A stretch of 64,000 nt of DNA from contig OMWI01000052.1 in assembly GCA_900314715.1 (NCBI GenBank), forward strand, positions 1 through 64,000, read 5' to 3'. This document shows positions 36,466-45,370 of the stretch, piece after piece; position 1 is the first letter of the stretch, and the number at the start of each line of letters is the position of its first letter. The position numbers and the translations under genes are program-made. This DNA is from an uncultured Prevotellaceae bacterium. GTDB taxonomy: Bacteria > Bacteroidota > Bacteroidia > Bacteroidales > Bacteroidaceae. The notes below the pieces were generated by a model, which worked only from the letters and a program-made list of their open reading frames with translations, searched no databases and had not been told where the DNA came from.

Positions 36466-36500
36466 GCCTCTCCCCAGCCCTCTCCCAAGGAGAGGGAGAA
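36466..36500. repeat. REP-like palindromic element, copy 2
   Basis: CCCTCTCC (36478 to 36485) and GGAGAGGG (36489 to 36496) form a hairpin right after the stop of the barrel gene, resembling copy 1 at 30857. It may also act as the operon's terminator. Confidence 0.6.
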
Positions 36501-36574
36501 ATTCAACCATAAAAAACAACCTTTACGCTATTGTTAGCACAAAGGTAGTTTTTAATTATTCCTTATTTAAAGAA

Positions 36575-36715
36575 CTAATAGAATATACCGCGCCCTCTTT
36601 CTTTGGCTCTCTTGGCTGCACCATCCTTGCCATATTTCTTGATTTCTTCATCGGTAAATTTCGAGCAGAATCTCCATGTCACCAAAAAAAATATGATTCC
36701 TAATATGAACTCCAT
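36575..36715 (-). CDS. Small single-pass membrane protein (46 aa)
   Basis: A 46-codon frame (MEFILGIIFFLVTWRFCSKF then TDEEIKKYGKDGAAKRAKER, ending GRGIFY) with a hydrophobic helix at residues 3 to 16 and a strongly basic C-terminal tail, the usual look of small inner-membrane proteins with the tail in the cytoplasm. It has its own consensus promoter 28 bp upstream. Family not recognised. It is isolated between two plus-strand blocks of the glycan locus. Confidence 0.6.
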   Translation of the reverse strand: MEFILGIIFFLVTWRFCSKFTDEEIKKYGKDGAAKRAKERGRGIFY

Positions 36716-36742
36716 GACATTCTCTTTTTTAATATCTCGTTG

Positions 36743-36773
36743 CAAATCTACTCATTTTCTCCCACACATCCAA
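36743..36773 (-). promoter_or_regulatory. Promoter of the 46-aa membrane protein gene
   Basis: TTG (36773 to 36771), 20-bp spacer, TAGATTTG (36750 to 36743) on the minus strand; an exact fit to the Bacteroidota consensus. Confidence 0.7.
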
Positions 36774-36899
36774 GTTTTTTCCCCTATTTCCGCATGTGGA
36801 ATCCCTATTATGTTTCTTTTAACATATTTTTTTGCAATATAATTGGCAAAGATATATACTATTTTTGGTGAAGATATAGATAGTAGTTAGAAAGGGCCG

Positions 36900-36979
36900 T
36901 GAAGCAAGAGATTAGTTGTTGCGAATAATGGTCAATGTTCAATTATCAATGTTCAATGCTCAATTATCAATGTTCAATG
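36900..36979. repeat. Dispersed 16-mer plus three copies of TCAATGTTCAAT
   Basis: GAAGCAAGAGATTAG (36901 to 36915) is the third copy of the repeat seen around the CotH gene. TCAATGTTCAAT follows at 36932, 36946 and 36967. No gene is seen from 36774 to 37167. Confidence 0.6.
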
Positions 36980-37123
36980 ACAAAAAATCCTCAATATTTC
37001 CTTAATACACGAGGGGGTAGGGGTATTTTCGCAACTATTTGATAATCAATGGAAAGAATTGTTGTATAAAAATAAACTTGTTATACAAACCATATTCTAT
37101 TACGCGTATGAGAGGGATTTGCC

Positions 37124-37131
37124 TAACTTTG
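37124..37131 (+). promoter_or_regulatory. -7 element of the second susC promoter
   Basis: TAACTTTG, 36 bp before the ATG at 37168; no clear TTG box, which fits an activator-dependent promoter. Confidence 0.55.
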
Positions 37132-37167
37132 CCAACAGAAAACGTAAATAGCTAAAAACGTATCGAA

Positions 37168-40100
37168 ATGAAGAAAAAACAATTTTTGAAATTCTGCTTC
37201 GGATGGATGCCTACAGGTGCCATGATGCTTTGCACCATGACCATGCTAACGGCTGGACCATTACTGCCTCAGGCTTCCGCTGCCATTGAGCAGAATGCGA
37301 AATCTTCGCAAGTAACGGGTATGGTGACCGACGGTCAAAAACAACCGTTGATTGGTGTTACGATTACCCTGGTAGGAACAGATGTACATGCCCTCACCGA
37401 TATTGACGGTATGTTCCATATTGATGTTCCGTCGGGCAACAAAAATGTGCTTGAGTTCAATTACATCGGTTTCAAGAAGAAACAGGTGAACGTGAACGGA
37501 GCCATGTTGCTGAACGTGATGCTCGAAGAAGAAACGAGCGAGTTTGAAGAGGTTGTGGTTACTGGTTATAGTAGTCAGAAGAAGGCTTCTATCATCGGTT
37601 CTATTGAGACCATTCAACCTAGTGAATTGCAGTTTGGTACTACACGTACATTATCTAACAACTTGGCAGGTAAGTTGAGTGGTGTGATTGGTATCCAACG
37701 TTCAGGTGAACCAGGTTATGACGACTCCAACTTCTGGATTCGTGGTATCTCTACTTTCTCGGGTAGCAACAATCCTCTGATTTTGATTGATGGTGTGGCA
37801 CGCGACTTGAACAATGTTGACGTGTCTGAAATCGAGTCTTTCTCTGTGCTAAAGGATGCATCTGCATCAGCCATGTATGGTGTTCGTGGTGCTAACGGTG
37901 TAATCGTTATTACTACCAAGCGCGGAAAGATTGGAGCACCTCAAGTACGCTTCCATTTAGAGCATTCTATCAACCAACCAACGAAGTTGCCTGAGTTCCT
38001 CAATGCACCAGACTACATGACATTGCTCAACGAATTGGCACAACAAGACGGAACAGCTCTGCCTTTTACCCAATTGCAGATTGACCGTACACGTATCGGA
38101 TATGACCCAGACCTCTATCCCAACGTGAACTGGGTGGATGAGATTACGAAGAAATACGCTTACACCACTCGTGGAAATGTAGATATCAGCGGTGGTAGTG
38201 ATTTCTTGCGTTATTCTATCGTTGCAAGCTACTTCAAGGAAGGTGGTATCTTAGAGCAGGATAAGAGTCTTATCGTTGACAATGCCACGAACAACCAACA
38301 ATTCAACCTCCGTACAAACATCGATATGGATGTGACGAAGACCACCCTCTTGCGCGTAAACATTGGTGGATACTTGAACCGATTCAAGAAACAACGTTGT
38401 AACACCGACGATGCTTTCGGTCAGGCTTTCCGCACATTGCCATTCGTACATCCTGCACGCTATAGCGACGGTGCCATTCCAAAGATTTCCAATCGTGCCA
38501 ACCCTTGGCAAACGGTGACACAACAAGGTTATGACTTCACCACATCTTCGAAGATTCAAACCCTCTTCAGCGTGGAGCAAGACTTGAAGATGATTATCAA
38601 AGGTTTGAAGGCAAAGGCACTCTTCAGCTTCGACCGTTGGAATCGTAGTCGTCGTAGTCGTACGGCCAATCCAGGTACCGTGTTCCCCGCAACAGGACGT
38701 GATGAGGAAGGCAACTTGATTTATAGTCAGTTTGAGACGGGTGACGAATCTATGGGTTCCGAACAAGGAACGGAATATGGTAATACCAACGTTTATTTCG
38801 AAACCGATTTGATGTTTAACCGTCGTTTTGGAAAGGTTGACGTTGACGCTCTTCTTCTCTACAACCAGCAAGCATACGACGATGGTAGCATACAAGACTA
38901 TCGTAAACAAGGTATTGCAGGTCGTTTGTCTGGAACATACGACAACCGTTATGTGGCAGAGTTCAACTTCGGTTATAACGGTTCAGAGAACTTCGCCAAA
39001 GGAAAGCGATTCGGATTCTTCCCATCATTCGCTATTGGTTGGCTCATGAGTGAGGAACCTTGGATGGAATCAATGAAAGACACCTTCCACAAAATCAAGT
39101 TCCGCGCCAGCATCGGACAGGCCGGTGATGATAACATCGGCGGTCGCCGTTTTGCTTACTTAGGTACACTCTATACCGGTCAGGAAGGTTATACATGGGG
39201 AACTACAGGACAACGTAGTTATAGTGGTATCACGGAAGGTGATATCGGTGTTGACAACCTGACATGGGAAACCGTGACAAAGAAAAACATCGGTGTAGAA
39301 CTTGGACTCTGGAATATGCTTGACTTGAACTTCGACCTCTTTAGGGAAAACCGCAAGAACATCTTCATGCAACGTTCTATCGTTCCTACGCAGAGTGGTT
39401 TCGTTCAAGCACCTTGGGCAAACTTCGGTAAGGTAACCAATCGTGGTGTTGAGATGACGCTCAATTTCCACAAGCAATGGAACAAGGATTGGTTTACTTC
39501 TGCCTACGGAAACTTCACCTATGCAAAAAACAAGGTGGAGGAGAAAGATGAACCCGAAGTGTTGAAAGGTACTCACCGTTCTGCTACAGGTCGTTCGATG
39601 AACGAACTCTGGGGACTCACCGCTGAGCGTCTGTTTATGCCCGATGACTTCAATAGTGACGGTACACTCAAGGCTGGTATTCCCAGTCAGGAAGGTGTAG
39701 GAGCCGTTACCTTGCGTCCTGGTGATGTGAAATATGTAGATATCAATGGCGACGGTGTCATCACAGAAGAAGACGAAGGCTTTATTGGTGGAACAGAAGA
39801 CCCACGTATCGTCTATGGATTCGGTGGCGTTGTTAGCTACAAGAATGTTGACTTCAACTTCTTCTTCCAAGGTTCAGGTGATATGTATCGTGTGATTGGT
39901 CGTCAACCCTATTTCCTCCCAGGTGGTGGAACAACGACTGAAGGTAATGCTTACGCTATCAATATCAACGACCGTTGGACGGAAAACAACCAAGACCCAC
40001 ATGCGTTCTGGCCTCGTTTGTCTTATGGTCCCAATGTCAACAACTATCGTGCTTCTACATGGTGGAAGAAAGACATGAGTTTCTTACGTTGTAAGACCAT

Positions 40101-40293
40101 CGAGGTGGGTTACACCTTCCCAAAGAAATGGTTGGAGAACTTCTATGTGAAGAGTTGTCGCGTGTTTGTCAGCGGAAACAACCTCTTCTGCCTCTCTTCT
40201 TTCAAGATGTGGGATCCTGAGCTTGGTACCAACGACGGTTTGAAATACCCCATGAACCGCTCTATCATGTTTGGTTTAGACATTAATTTCTAA
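37168..40293 (+). CDS. susC: SusC-type TonB-dependent transporter (mannose-glycan locus)
   Basis: 1041 residues with an unusually long signal segment (to about residue 38, ASAAIEQ). The carboxypeptidase-D-like domain (GMVTDGQKQPLIGVTITL), TonB-box region EEVVVTGYSS, plug (WIRGISTFSGSNNPLILIDG; AMYGVRGANGVIVITTKRG) and barrel ending in RSIMFGLDINF are all present. It imports oligosaccharides with the SusD partner, whose frame begins at the stop codon (TAATG). Substrate is inferred from GH76 and GH38 neighbours. Confidence 0.95.
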   Translation: MKKKQFLKFCFGWMPTGAMMLCTMTMLTAGPLLPQASAAIEQNAKSSQVTGMVTDGQKQPLIGVTITLVGTDVHALTDIDGMFHIDVPSGNKNVLEFNYIGFKKKQVNVNGAMLLNVMLEEETSEFEEVVVTGYSSQKKASIIGSIETIQPSELQFGTTRTLSNNLAGKLSGVIGIQRSGEPGYDDSNFWIRGISTFSGSNNPLILIDGVARDLNNVDVSEIESFSVLKDASASAMYGVRGANGVIVITTKRGKIGAPQVRFHLEHSINQPTKLPEFLNAPDYMTLLNELAQQDGTALPFTQLQIDRTRIGYDPDLYPNVNWVDEITKKYAYTTRGNVDISGGSDFLRYSIVASYFKEGGILEQDKSLIVDNATNNQQFNLRTNIDMDVTKTTLLRVNIGGYLNRFKKQRCNTDDAFGQAFRTLPFVHPARYSDGAIPKISNRANPWQTVTQQGYDFTTSSKIQTLFSVEQDLKMIIKGLKAKALFSFDRWNRSRRSRTANPGTVFPATGRDEEGNLIYSQFETGDESMGSEQGTEYGNTNVYFETDLMFNRRFGKVDVDALLLYNQQAYDDGSIQDYRKQGIAGRLSGTYDNRYVAEFNFGYNGSENFAKGKRFGFFPSFAIGWLMSEEPWMESMKDTFHKIKFRASIGQAGDDNIGGRRFAYLGTLYTGQEGYTWGTTGQRSYSGITEGDIGVDNLTWETVTKKNIGVELGLWNMLDLNFDLFRENRKNIFMQRSIVPTQSGFVQAPWANFGKVTNRGVEMTLNFHKQWNKDWFTSAYGNFTYAKNKVEEKDEPEVLKGTHRSATGRSMNELWGLTAERLFMPDDFNSDGTLKAGIPSQEGVGAVTLRPGDVKYVDINGDGVITEEDEGFIGGTEDPRIVYGFGGVVSYKNVDFNFFFQGSGDMYRVIGRQPYFLPGGGTTTEGNAYAININDRWTENNQDPHAFWPRLSYGPNVNNYRASTWWKKDMSFLRCKTIEVGYTFPKKWLENFYVKSCRVFVSGNNLFCLSSFKMWDPELGTNDGLKYPMNRSIMFGLDINF

Positions 40294-40313
40294 TGCATAA
40301 TAAAGTTGATCAA

Positions 40314-42239
40314 ATGAAAACGACATATATCAAATTAATCTGCGCAATCTGCGTATTCAGTGGTACATTGGTATCTTGCTCCGATTATCTCGACAAAGAA
40401 CCTGACACTGAGTTGACCACCGAGATGGTCTTCGATAACCGCGACAAAGTGTATTCGTGGTTGGGATATGTTTACAACATCATCCATACACCCGATAAAT
40501 GGGCTCTCACAGCTGATGGCTACGAGGTATTTGCCGATGACATCACACCCTCTGCTCGTTGGCAACAATGGGACTGGGGTGGAGTTATCCCAAAGATTTT
40601 AGGACAATGGACCATCAACTCCACATGGGGTGGTAATCTGTGGCACATGATGCCTCGATACATCCGTCATGGCTATATCTTCAACAATATGGTGAAGGCA
40701 ATGCCTGATCACGATTTACCACAATCGGAAATCGACAACATGAAAAACGAGATTAAGTTCCTCTGTGCATACGCTTGGTGGCAGATGGCAGAGAACTATG
40801 GTGGTATTCCTTTCAAGCCCGACTATATCGCGCCTACTGACTTTGAACTCTCTGACCTTATGGTAGGACAGTCCAAGTTTGATGACGTGGTTGACTATTG
40901 TGACAAGCAGATGTATGAGGCAGCAATGGCTCTACCTCCCGTCTATGACGATCCTTCTAAATATGGTCGCGTCAATCGCATCATGGCACTCACCGTAAGA
41001 GCACGCATGTTGCTCTTTGCGGCCAGTCCGTTAGTGAATGGAAATAAGTGGTACACGGAATATGTAAACGACAAAGGTGAGCAGATTTTCAACACCACCT
41101 ACGACCACAACAAATGGGTGAAAGCGGCTCAAGCTTGCAAGCTTTGTATTGACGAGGCAGAAAAGGCAGGATACGCCCTCTATATCGAGATGGGACCCAA
41201 CGGAAAGCCAGACCCATTCCTTTCTACCTACAACGTACATATCAAGCGTTGGAGCGAAGGAAATCACGAGATTACCTTCCCTGTAACCAAGGGCAACAGT
41301 TATCGTGACACATTCCTCCGCACAGCATCTGTTCGTGAGTATGGTGGCGGTAATGGATTGGGCGTTTATCAAGGTCTTGTCGATGCCTTCTTTACTCGCA
41401 ATGGCTTGCCTATCACCGACCCCAATTCGGGTTATGTAGAGGAGGGCTTCTCCACTACTGTTGACAATCGTTCTGATGTTACCTCATGGGAATATGGAAC
41501 GGGCAATCCTGGCGAAGTGACAGCACGTGGCACCTATAATATGTATTGCAATCGTGAACCACGATTCTATAATGCCGTGTCTTTCCATGGCTCATGGTTG
41601 GCAGTAGGTAAACGTAAATACAACTTCTTCATGAATGGTCGTGACAACGTGCAGACTTCTTCTCCCCACGATGCACCACAGAATGGCTATTTAGTGAGAA
41701 AAGGTTTGAACGTACTCGACAACTATCTCACGGGTGCTATCACCGAGCGTCAAGGTTTTACCTATCGTTTAGCTTTCACTTATCTCGACTATGCTGAGGC
41801 TGTGAATGAGGCAAATAACGATGCATCGGCTCGTCAGAGTGCTATTGAATACGTGAACCGTATTCGCGAACGTGCTGGCGTACGTAAATATACTTTCAAT
41901 CCCGTTGAATTGTCTGATGAGGATTATATCCAGATACAGAATACGCAGGAAGATGTACGACGCGTCATCCGTGCTGAGCGCCGTGTGGAATTGTGTTGCG
42001 AGAACAACCGCTGGTATGATATTCGCCGTTGGATTGACGCAGAGAATCTTCCAGAGATGTGTGGTGATGATTATGGTATGAACTTCCAAGGACGCAACCA
42101 AAACGAGTTCTTCAAGCGTACCGTATATCAAACGCGTGTGTGGAAACGCCAATATTATTGGATGCCTATCTATATTGATGAGTATGAGAAGAATCCTAAT
42201 CTGCGTGAGGCTCCGTTCTGGGTGGCTGAATCAGAGTAA
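40314..42239 (+). CDS. susD: SusD-type surface glycan-binding lipoprotein (mannose-glycan locus)
   Basis: 641 residues from ATG 40314 (MKTTYIKLICAICVF). An ATG at 40293 overlapping the susC stop would add seven residues. Lipobox LVSC; mature start SDYLDKEPDTELTTE is typical of SusD. The TPR region (NEIKFLCAYAWWQMAENYGG) and C-terminal RRVIRAERRVELCCENNRWYDIRRW block match the RagB/SusD family. It pairs with the SusC upstream and a SusE-like lipoprotein downstream. Confidence 0.95.
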   Translation: MKTTYIKLICAICVFSGTLVSCSDYLDKEPDTELTTEMVFDNRDKVYSWLGYVYNIIHTPDKWALTADGYEVFADDITPSARWQQWDWGGVIPKILGQWTINSTWGGNLWHMMPRYIRHGYIFNNMVKAMPDHDLPQSEIDNMKNEIKFLCAYAWWQMAENYGGIPFKPDYIAPTDFELSDLMVGQSKFDDVVDYCDKQMYEAAMALPPVYDDPSKYGRVNRIMALTVRARMLLFAASPLVNGNKWYTEYVNDKGEQIFNTTYDHNKWVKAAQACKLCIDEAEKAGYALYIEMGPNGKPDPFLSTYNVHIKRWSEGNHEITFPVTKGNSYRDTFLRTASVREYGGGNGLGVYQGLVDAFFTRNGLPITDPNSGYVEEGFSTTVDNRSDVTSWEYGTGNPGEVTARGTYNMYCNREPRFYNAVSFHGSWLAVGKRKYNFFMNGRDNVQTSSPHDAPQNGYLVRKGLNVLDNYLTGAITERQGFTYRLAFTYLDYAEAVNEANNDASARQSAIEYVNRIRERAGVRKYTFNPVELSDEDYIQIQNTQEDVRRVIRAERRVELCCENNRWYDIRRWIDAENLPEMCGDDYGMNFQGRNQNEFFKRTVYQTRVWKRQYYWMPIYIDEYEKNPNLREAPFWVAESE

Positions 42240-42293
42240 AGCAAGGAGTTCTTTCAAGCTAAACGGAATCATTAATTGTAAATAGTACAAAGT

Positions 42294-43424
42294 ATGAAAA
42301 AAATATATTATCTTTTCGGGTTGTTTTGCACCATGTTTGCAATGACATCCTGCAATGAAGATCCGACTTATTTCGAATTGCCCACCTATCCTGACGAGAT
42401 GCATGTGAAGGCTTCCGTTGAAGAAATCGTGCTCAACAAGGGCATTGCTGACCAAACGGCTATCACGCTTACTTGGGATAAGGCGAACAGTCCTATCTCT
42501 CCTACAGATGAAGTGACTTACAAAGTGTGCCTGTATCCTTCCGCTCAGAAAGACTTGAAGTCGGAATATATCGAAACAGGAACCAAACAGCAACTTAATC
42601 TTACCCACGACCAACTGAACTCTATGGTTGCTCGTTGGGCTATCCCTGGAGAGGCGGTAAAGGTAACGGCTCAAGTGTTGAGCAACGTTCAGAACGAACA
42701 AAAATATGTGAGACCGGAAATCTCTACCGTTGAGTTTACCGTGACGGGATATGAGAAATATCCTCCATATCTCTATATGATAATAACCGACCTGAATGGA
42801 ACTCAAACCACTCAACGTCTGGAGCAGCGTCAATTAGGTACGGGAATCTACGAAGTGACATTCAACATGGTGCCATGTACTTATCACTTCCAAACTTCAG
42901 AGGCTGGTTATCCTGTGTATGGAGAGGCTACCGAAGGTAAGCTCGACTATGTTGTGGAAGGGGTATTCAGGGAATTTACGAATAATGTGTCTGGTAGTCG
43001 TACGATTATCGTGGACACCAATTCTGAATTCAACGATTGTCGCGTGTTGAACATCGTTCAGTTGCCTACACCAGGTCTTATCTGGATTTGTGGAAATGGT
43101 TGTTCTGTAGGATGGAATACCAATACTTCTGAAGGACGTTTAGAGATGGTTGGTGGTGCTCGTGATCCTTATTACTATGCTTGGACAGGCGAATTCACCG
43201 CAGGTGGTGAATTGAAAATCGGTTTGGGTAATGGATGGGGAGACCAGTTCTTCTATGCTCCATCGGATAATGCAGACCCATTGACCGACCATCGTCTCTT
43301 CATGTATCGTTTCCAGGATGATGGTGGCGATGTGAAATGGGTGCCCTCTGTTAGCGGACGTTACACCTTTACGCTTTGTCTGTTGGCAGACGACTTAAAG
43401 ACCAGTTTCGTACCTGCTCAATGA
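42294..43424 (+). CDS. SusE-like outer-membrane glycan-binding lipoprotein
   Basis: 376 residues. Lipobox AMTSC, mature start NEDPTYFELPTYP. Residues about 40 to 150 resemble the SusE N-terminal Ig-like domain (ITLTWDKANSPISPTDEVTYKV). Two beta-sandwich modules follow (YPPYLYMIITDLNGTQTTQ; TPGLIWICGNGCSVGW) that match the SusE/SusF starch-binding-type repeats in style. It would hold glycan at the surface next to SusCD. Specificity cannot be read. Confidence 0.8.
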   Translation: MKKIYYLFGLFCTMFAMTSCNEDPTYFELPTYPDEMHVKASVEEIVLNKGIADQTAITLTWDKANSPISPTDEVTYKVCLYPSAQKDLKSEYIETGTKQQLNLTHDQLNSMVARWAIPGEAVKVTAQVLSNVQNEQKYVRPEISTVEFTVTGYEKYPPYLYMIITDLNGTQTTQRLEQRQLGTGIYEVTFNMVPCTYHFQTSEAGYPVYGEATEGKLDYVVEGVFREFTNNVSGSRTIIVDTNSEFNDCRVLNIVQLPTPGLIWICGNGCSVGWNTNTSEGRLEMVGGARDPYYYAWTGEFTAGGELKIGLGNGWGDQFFYAPSDNADPLTDHRLFMYRFQDDGGDVKWVPSVSGRYTFTLCLLADDLKTSFVPAQ

Positions 43425-43449
43425 TTGTGAACATTTAAAATCGAACCAG

Positions 43450-44742
43450 ATGAAAAAGACTGTATCAACCAGCAATATGAAAGATAGGGTTTATTGTATA
43501 TTGATAGCTCTTTATGCGCTTTCTTTCTCTATCACTGCGTATGGCGATGATATAGTACAGACGTATCATAATCCTGTCAGCAAGTATAGTCTTCCTGACC
43601 CCACGGTCATCAGAGATGCCAATGGTTATTTCTATCTCTATGCCACCGAAGATACGCACAACGTGCCCATCTATCGTTCTAAAGACCTTGTGACATGGAG
43701 ATATGCTGGAACGGCGTTTACAGATGCTACCCGCCCGATGGATTTCGTGCCTAAGGGTAGCATCTGGGCTCCCGATATCAACTATGTCAATGGGCAATAT
43801 GTGCTTTACTACTCTAAATCGGAGTGGGGGAAGACATGGGAATGTGGTATTGGTGTGGCCGTGAGCGATAGACCTAATGGTGGTTTCCATGATGCACATA
43901 AGTTGTTTATATCCAGCGAAGTGGGAATAGAGAATTGTATCGACCCGTTTTTCATTCAGGATGATGGAAGAAACTATCTCTTTTGGGGTTCTTTTCACGA
44001 CATCTATGGCGTGGAACTCACGGAAGACGGATTGGCTGTAAAGGATGGTTGCAAACCTCAGAAGATTGCGGGCGGATTGATAGAGGCTACTATGATCGTG
44101 AAACATAATGGTTTCTTTTATCTCGTTGGTTCTGCCGGTACTTGTTGCGAGGGTGCAAAGAGTACTTATCGGTTAGTGGTAGCTCGTTCACGCAATCTGT
44201 TTGGTCCTTATGTTGACCGCAACGGAAGGAGTGCCATATCTGATAACTTCTCTCCGCTACTTAACAAGAGTCCTGAAGTATATGGACCTGGCCATTGTTC
44301 TGAGTTTGTTCAGGATGATGCTGGACAGACATGGGTGCTCTATCATGGATTCCAAGCCGATAATGTAGATGCAGGACGTGTCATCTATCTCGACAAGGTG
44401 GAATGGGGTTCTGATGGTTGGCCGCAAATTCAAGGAATGCGTCCTTCTGTTGAGGCAGAAGTTCCCTTGTTTGGTGAGGCTGCTGGTATTGAGAATGCTC
44501 AACGTGCCACGACCGATAACTATATGATTCACCAGATGGACGGTTGCAATGCCTATCGTATAGACAGTAGTGATGGTTCCCCTTTTTCGTGGCAATTGTT
44601 CTCCTTGAGTGGTTGCCTGATTAATCAGGGAAGATCGCAGAGTGAAGCCATTGTCGATACTTCCATGGTAGAACGAGGCATGTATATCATCCGAGTGAGT
44701 GGAGGAAGCGGCAATTGGAGTGAAAAGATATTTAGATTATAA
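43450..44742 (+). CDS. GH43-family glycoside hydrolase with C-terminal sorting tail
   Basis: 430 residues. Signal peptide to about residue 32. The propeller carries D50 in SLPDPTVIRD, D165 in NCIDPFFIQDDG and E212 in LIEATMIVKHNG, the GH43 triad, and SIWAPDINYVNG. From residue 380 a tail (WQLFSLSGCLINQ ... GMYIIRVSGGSGNWSEKIFRL) resembles a type IX secretion C-terminal domain. Arabinosidase-type activity is typical of close relatives but not proven. It is the last gene of the SusCDE operon; a hairpin follows. Confidence 0.85.
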   Translation: MKKTVSTSNMKDRVYCILIALYALSFSITAYGDDIVQTYHNPVSKYSLPDPTVIRDANGYFYLYATEDTHNVPIYRSKDLVTWRYAGTAFTDATRPMDFVPKGSIWAPDINYVNGQYVLYYSKSEWGKTWECGIGVAVSDRPNGGFHDAHKLFISSEVGIENCIDPFFIQDDGRNYLFWGSFHDIYGVELTEDGLAVKDGCKPQKIAGGLIEATMIVKHNGFFYLVGSAGTCCEGAKSTYRLVVARSRNLFGPYVDRNGRSAISDNFSPLLNKSPEVYGPGHCSEFVQDDAGQTWVLYHGFQADNVDAGRVIYLDKVEWGSDGWPQIQGMRPSVEAEVPLFGEAAGIENAQRATTDNYMIHQMDGCNAYRIDSSDGSPFSWQLFSLSGCLINQGRSQSEAIVDTSMVERGMYIIRVSGGSGNWSEKIFRL

Positions 44743-44854
44743 ATAGTTGTTAGTTTTTATAAACATTATTGTTTAGGTTAGTTATTTAAAAGGGTAGATG
44801 TTTTGTTTCACCTTCGCTATTTGGGAAAATGGCCATTGAAACAAAACTCCAAAT

Positions 44855-44895
44855 CGGTCATTAGAGATTCGTATTTTGAATACCTCTAATGACCG
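44855..44895 (+). terminator. Hairpin after the SusCDE-GH43 operon
   Basis: CGGTCATTAGAG (44855 to 44866) pairs perfectly with CTCTAATGACCG (44884 to 44895), and an inner GTATT/AATAC stem extends it. AGTTCGTTTTCG follows. It probably ends the operon. Confidence 0.6.
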
Positions 44896-44922
44896 AGTTC
44901 GTTTTCGTAATTCATAAACACC

Positions 44923-44988
44923 ATGTTTGCGTTGGCTAAACGATATGTTTGCGTTGGCTAAACGATATGTTTGCATTGGCTAAACATA
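44923..44988. repeat. Three tandem copies of a 22-bp repeat
   Basis: ATGTTTGCGTTGGCTAAACG plus AT, at 44923, 44945 and 44967. The first two are identical and the third differs at a few bases. There are no spacers, so this is not a CRISPR array. Confidence 0.85.
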
Positions 44989-45051
44989 GTATATGCAAAA
45001 TGTATACGAAAAGACCGTGAATTCACCACAGAAGGAGGTGTTCGTGAGCGT

Positions 45052-45186
45052 ATGACGGCAGCCAGATTGAATCAACGTGAAACTCAAAGGCAGATTATAG
45101 AGCGCCAAACAGCAGAGATAGAAGCCCTTCGCAAGGAAATAGCTCGCCTAAAAGAGATTATCAATAAGGGCGGAGAATCTGGATAA
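45052..45186 (+). CDS. Possible small coiled-coil protein (44 aa)
   Basis: From ATG 45052 the frame reads MTAARLNQRETQRQIIERQT then AEIEALRKEIARLKEIINKG, ending GESG: a charged amphipathic helix with coiled-coil spacing. The frame is open further upstream to a TTG at 44971 inside the 22-bp repeats. No promoter or ribosome site stands out. It may be a small regulator or a remnant of a longer gene. Confidence 0.3.
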   Translation: MTAARLNQRETQRQIIERQTAEIEALRKEIARLKEIINKGGESG

Positions 45187-45193
45187 TCTGGAT

Positions 45194-45239
45194 AATCCGG
45201 ATATTCCAGATATTCCGGAATTTTCAGAATATCCGGATT
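45194..45239. repeat. 13-bp inverted repeat in a CCGGAT-rich stretch
   Basis: AATCCGGATATTC (45194 to 45206) and GAATATCCGGATT (45227 to 45239) are perfect reverse complements. Related TCTGGATAA and ATTCCGGAA units fill 45177 to 45245. It may be a terminator or a protein-binding palindrome upstream of the regulator gene. Confidence 0.65.
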
Positions 45240-45330
45240 TTCCGGAGAAAACTTTATCCGTATTATAATTATGATTTGTTAATAATTTTTAATTATTCGT
45301 GGGATAAGTACGAAATCAGTTGTTTTTATA

Positions 45331-45338
45331 TACCTTTG
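45331..45338 (+). promoter_or_regulatory. -7 element of the TPR-HTH regulator gene
   Basis: TACCTTTG, 32 bp before ATG 45371. Confidence 0.5.
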
Positions 45339-45370
45339 AAGTTCAAAACCTATTGTAAAATAACCTATTC

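Noticed and set aside
44923..44988. Short regular repeats resembling a CRISPR array
   Set aside because: The copies are directly tandem with no spacers, and no cas genes are nearby.
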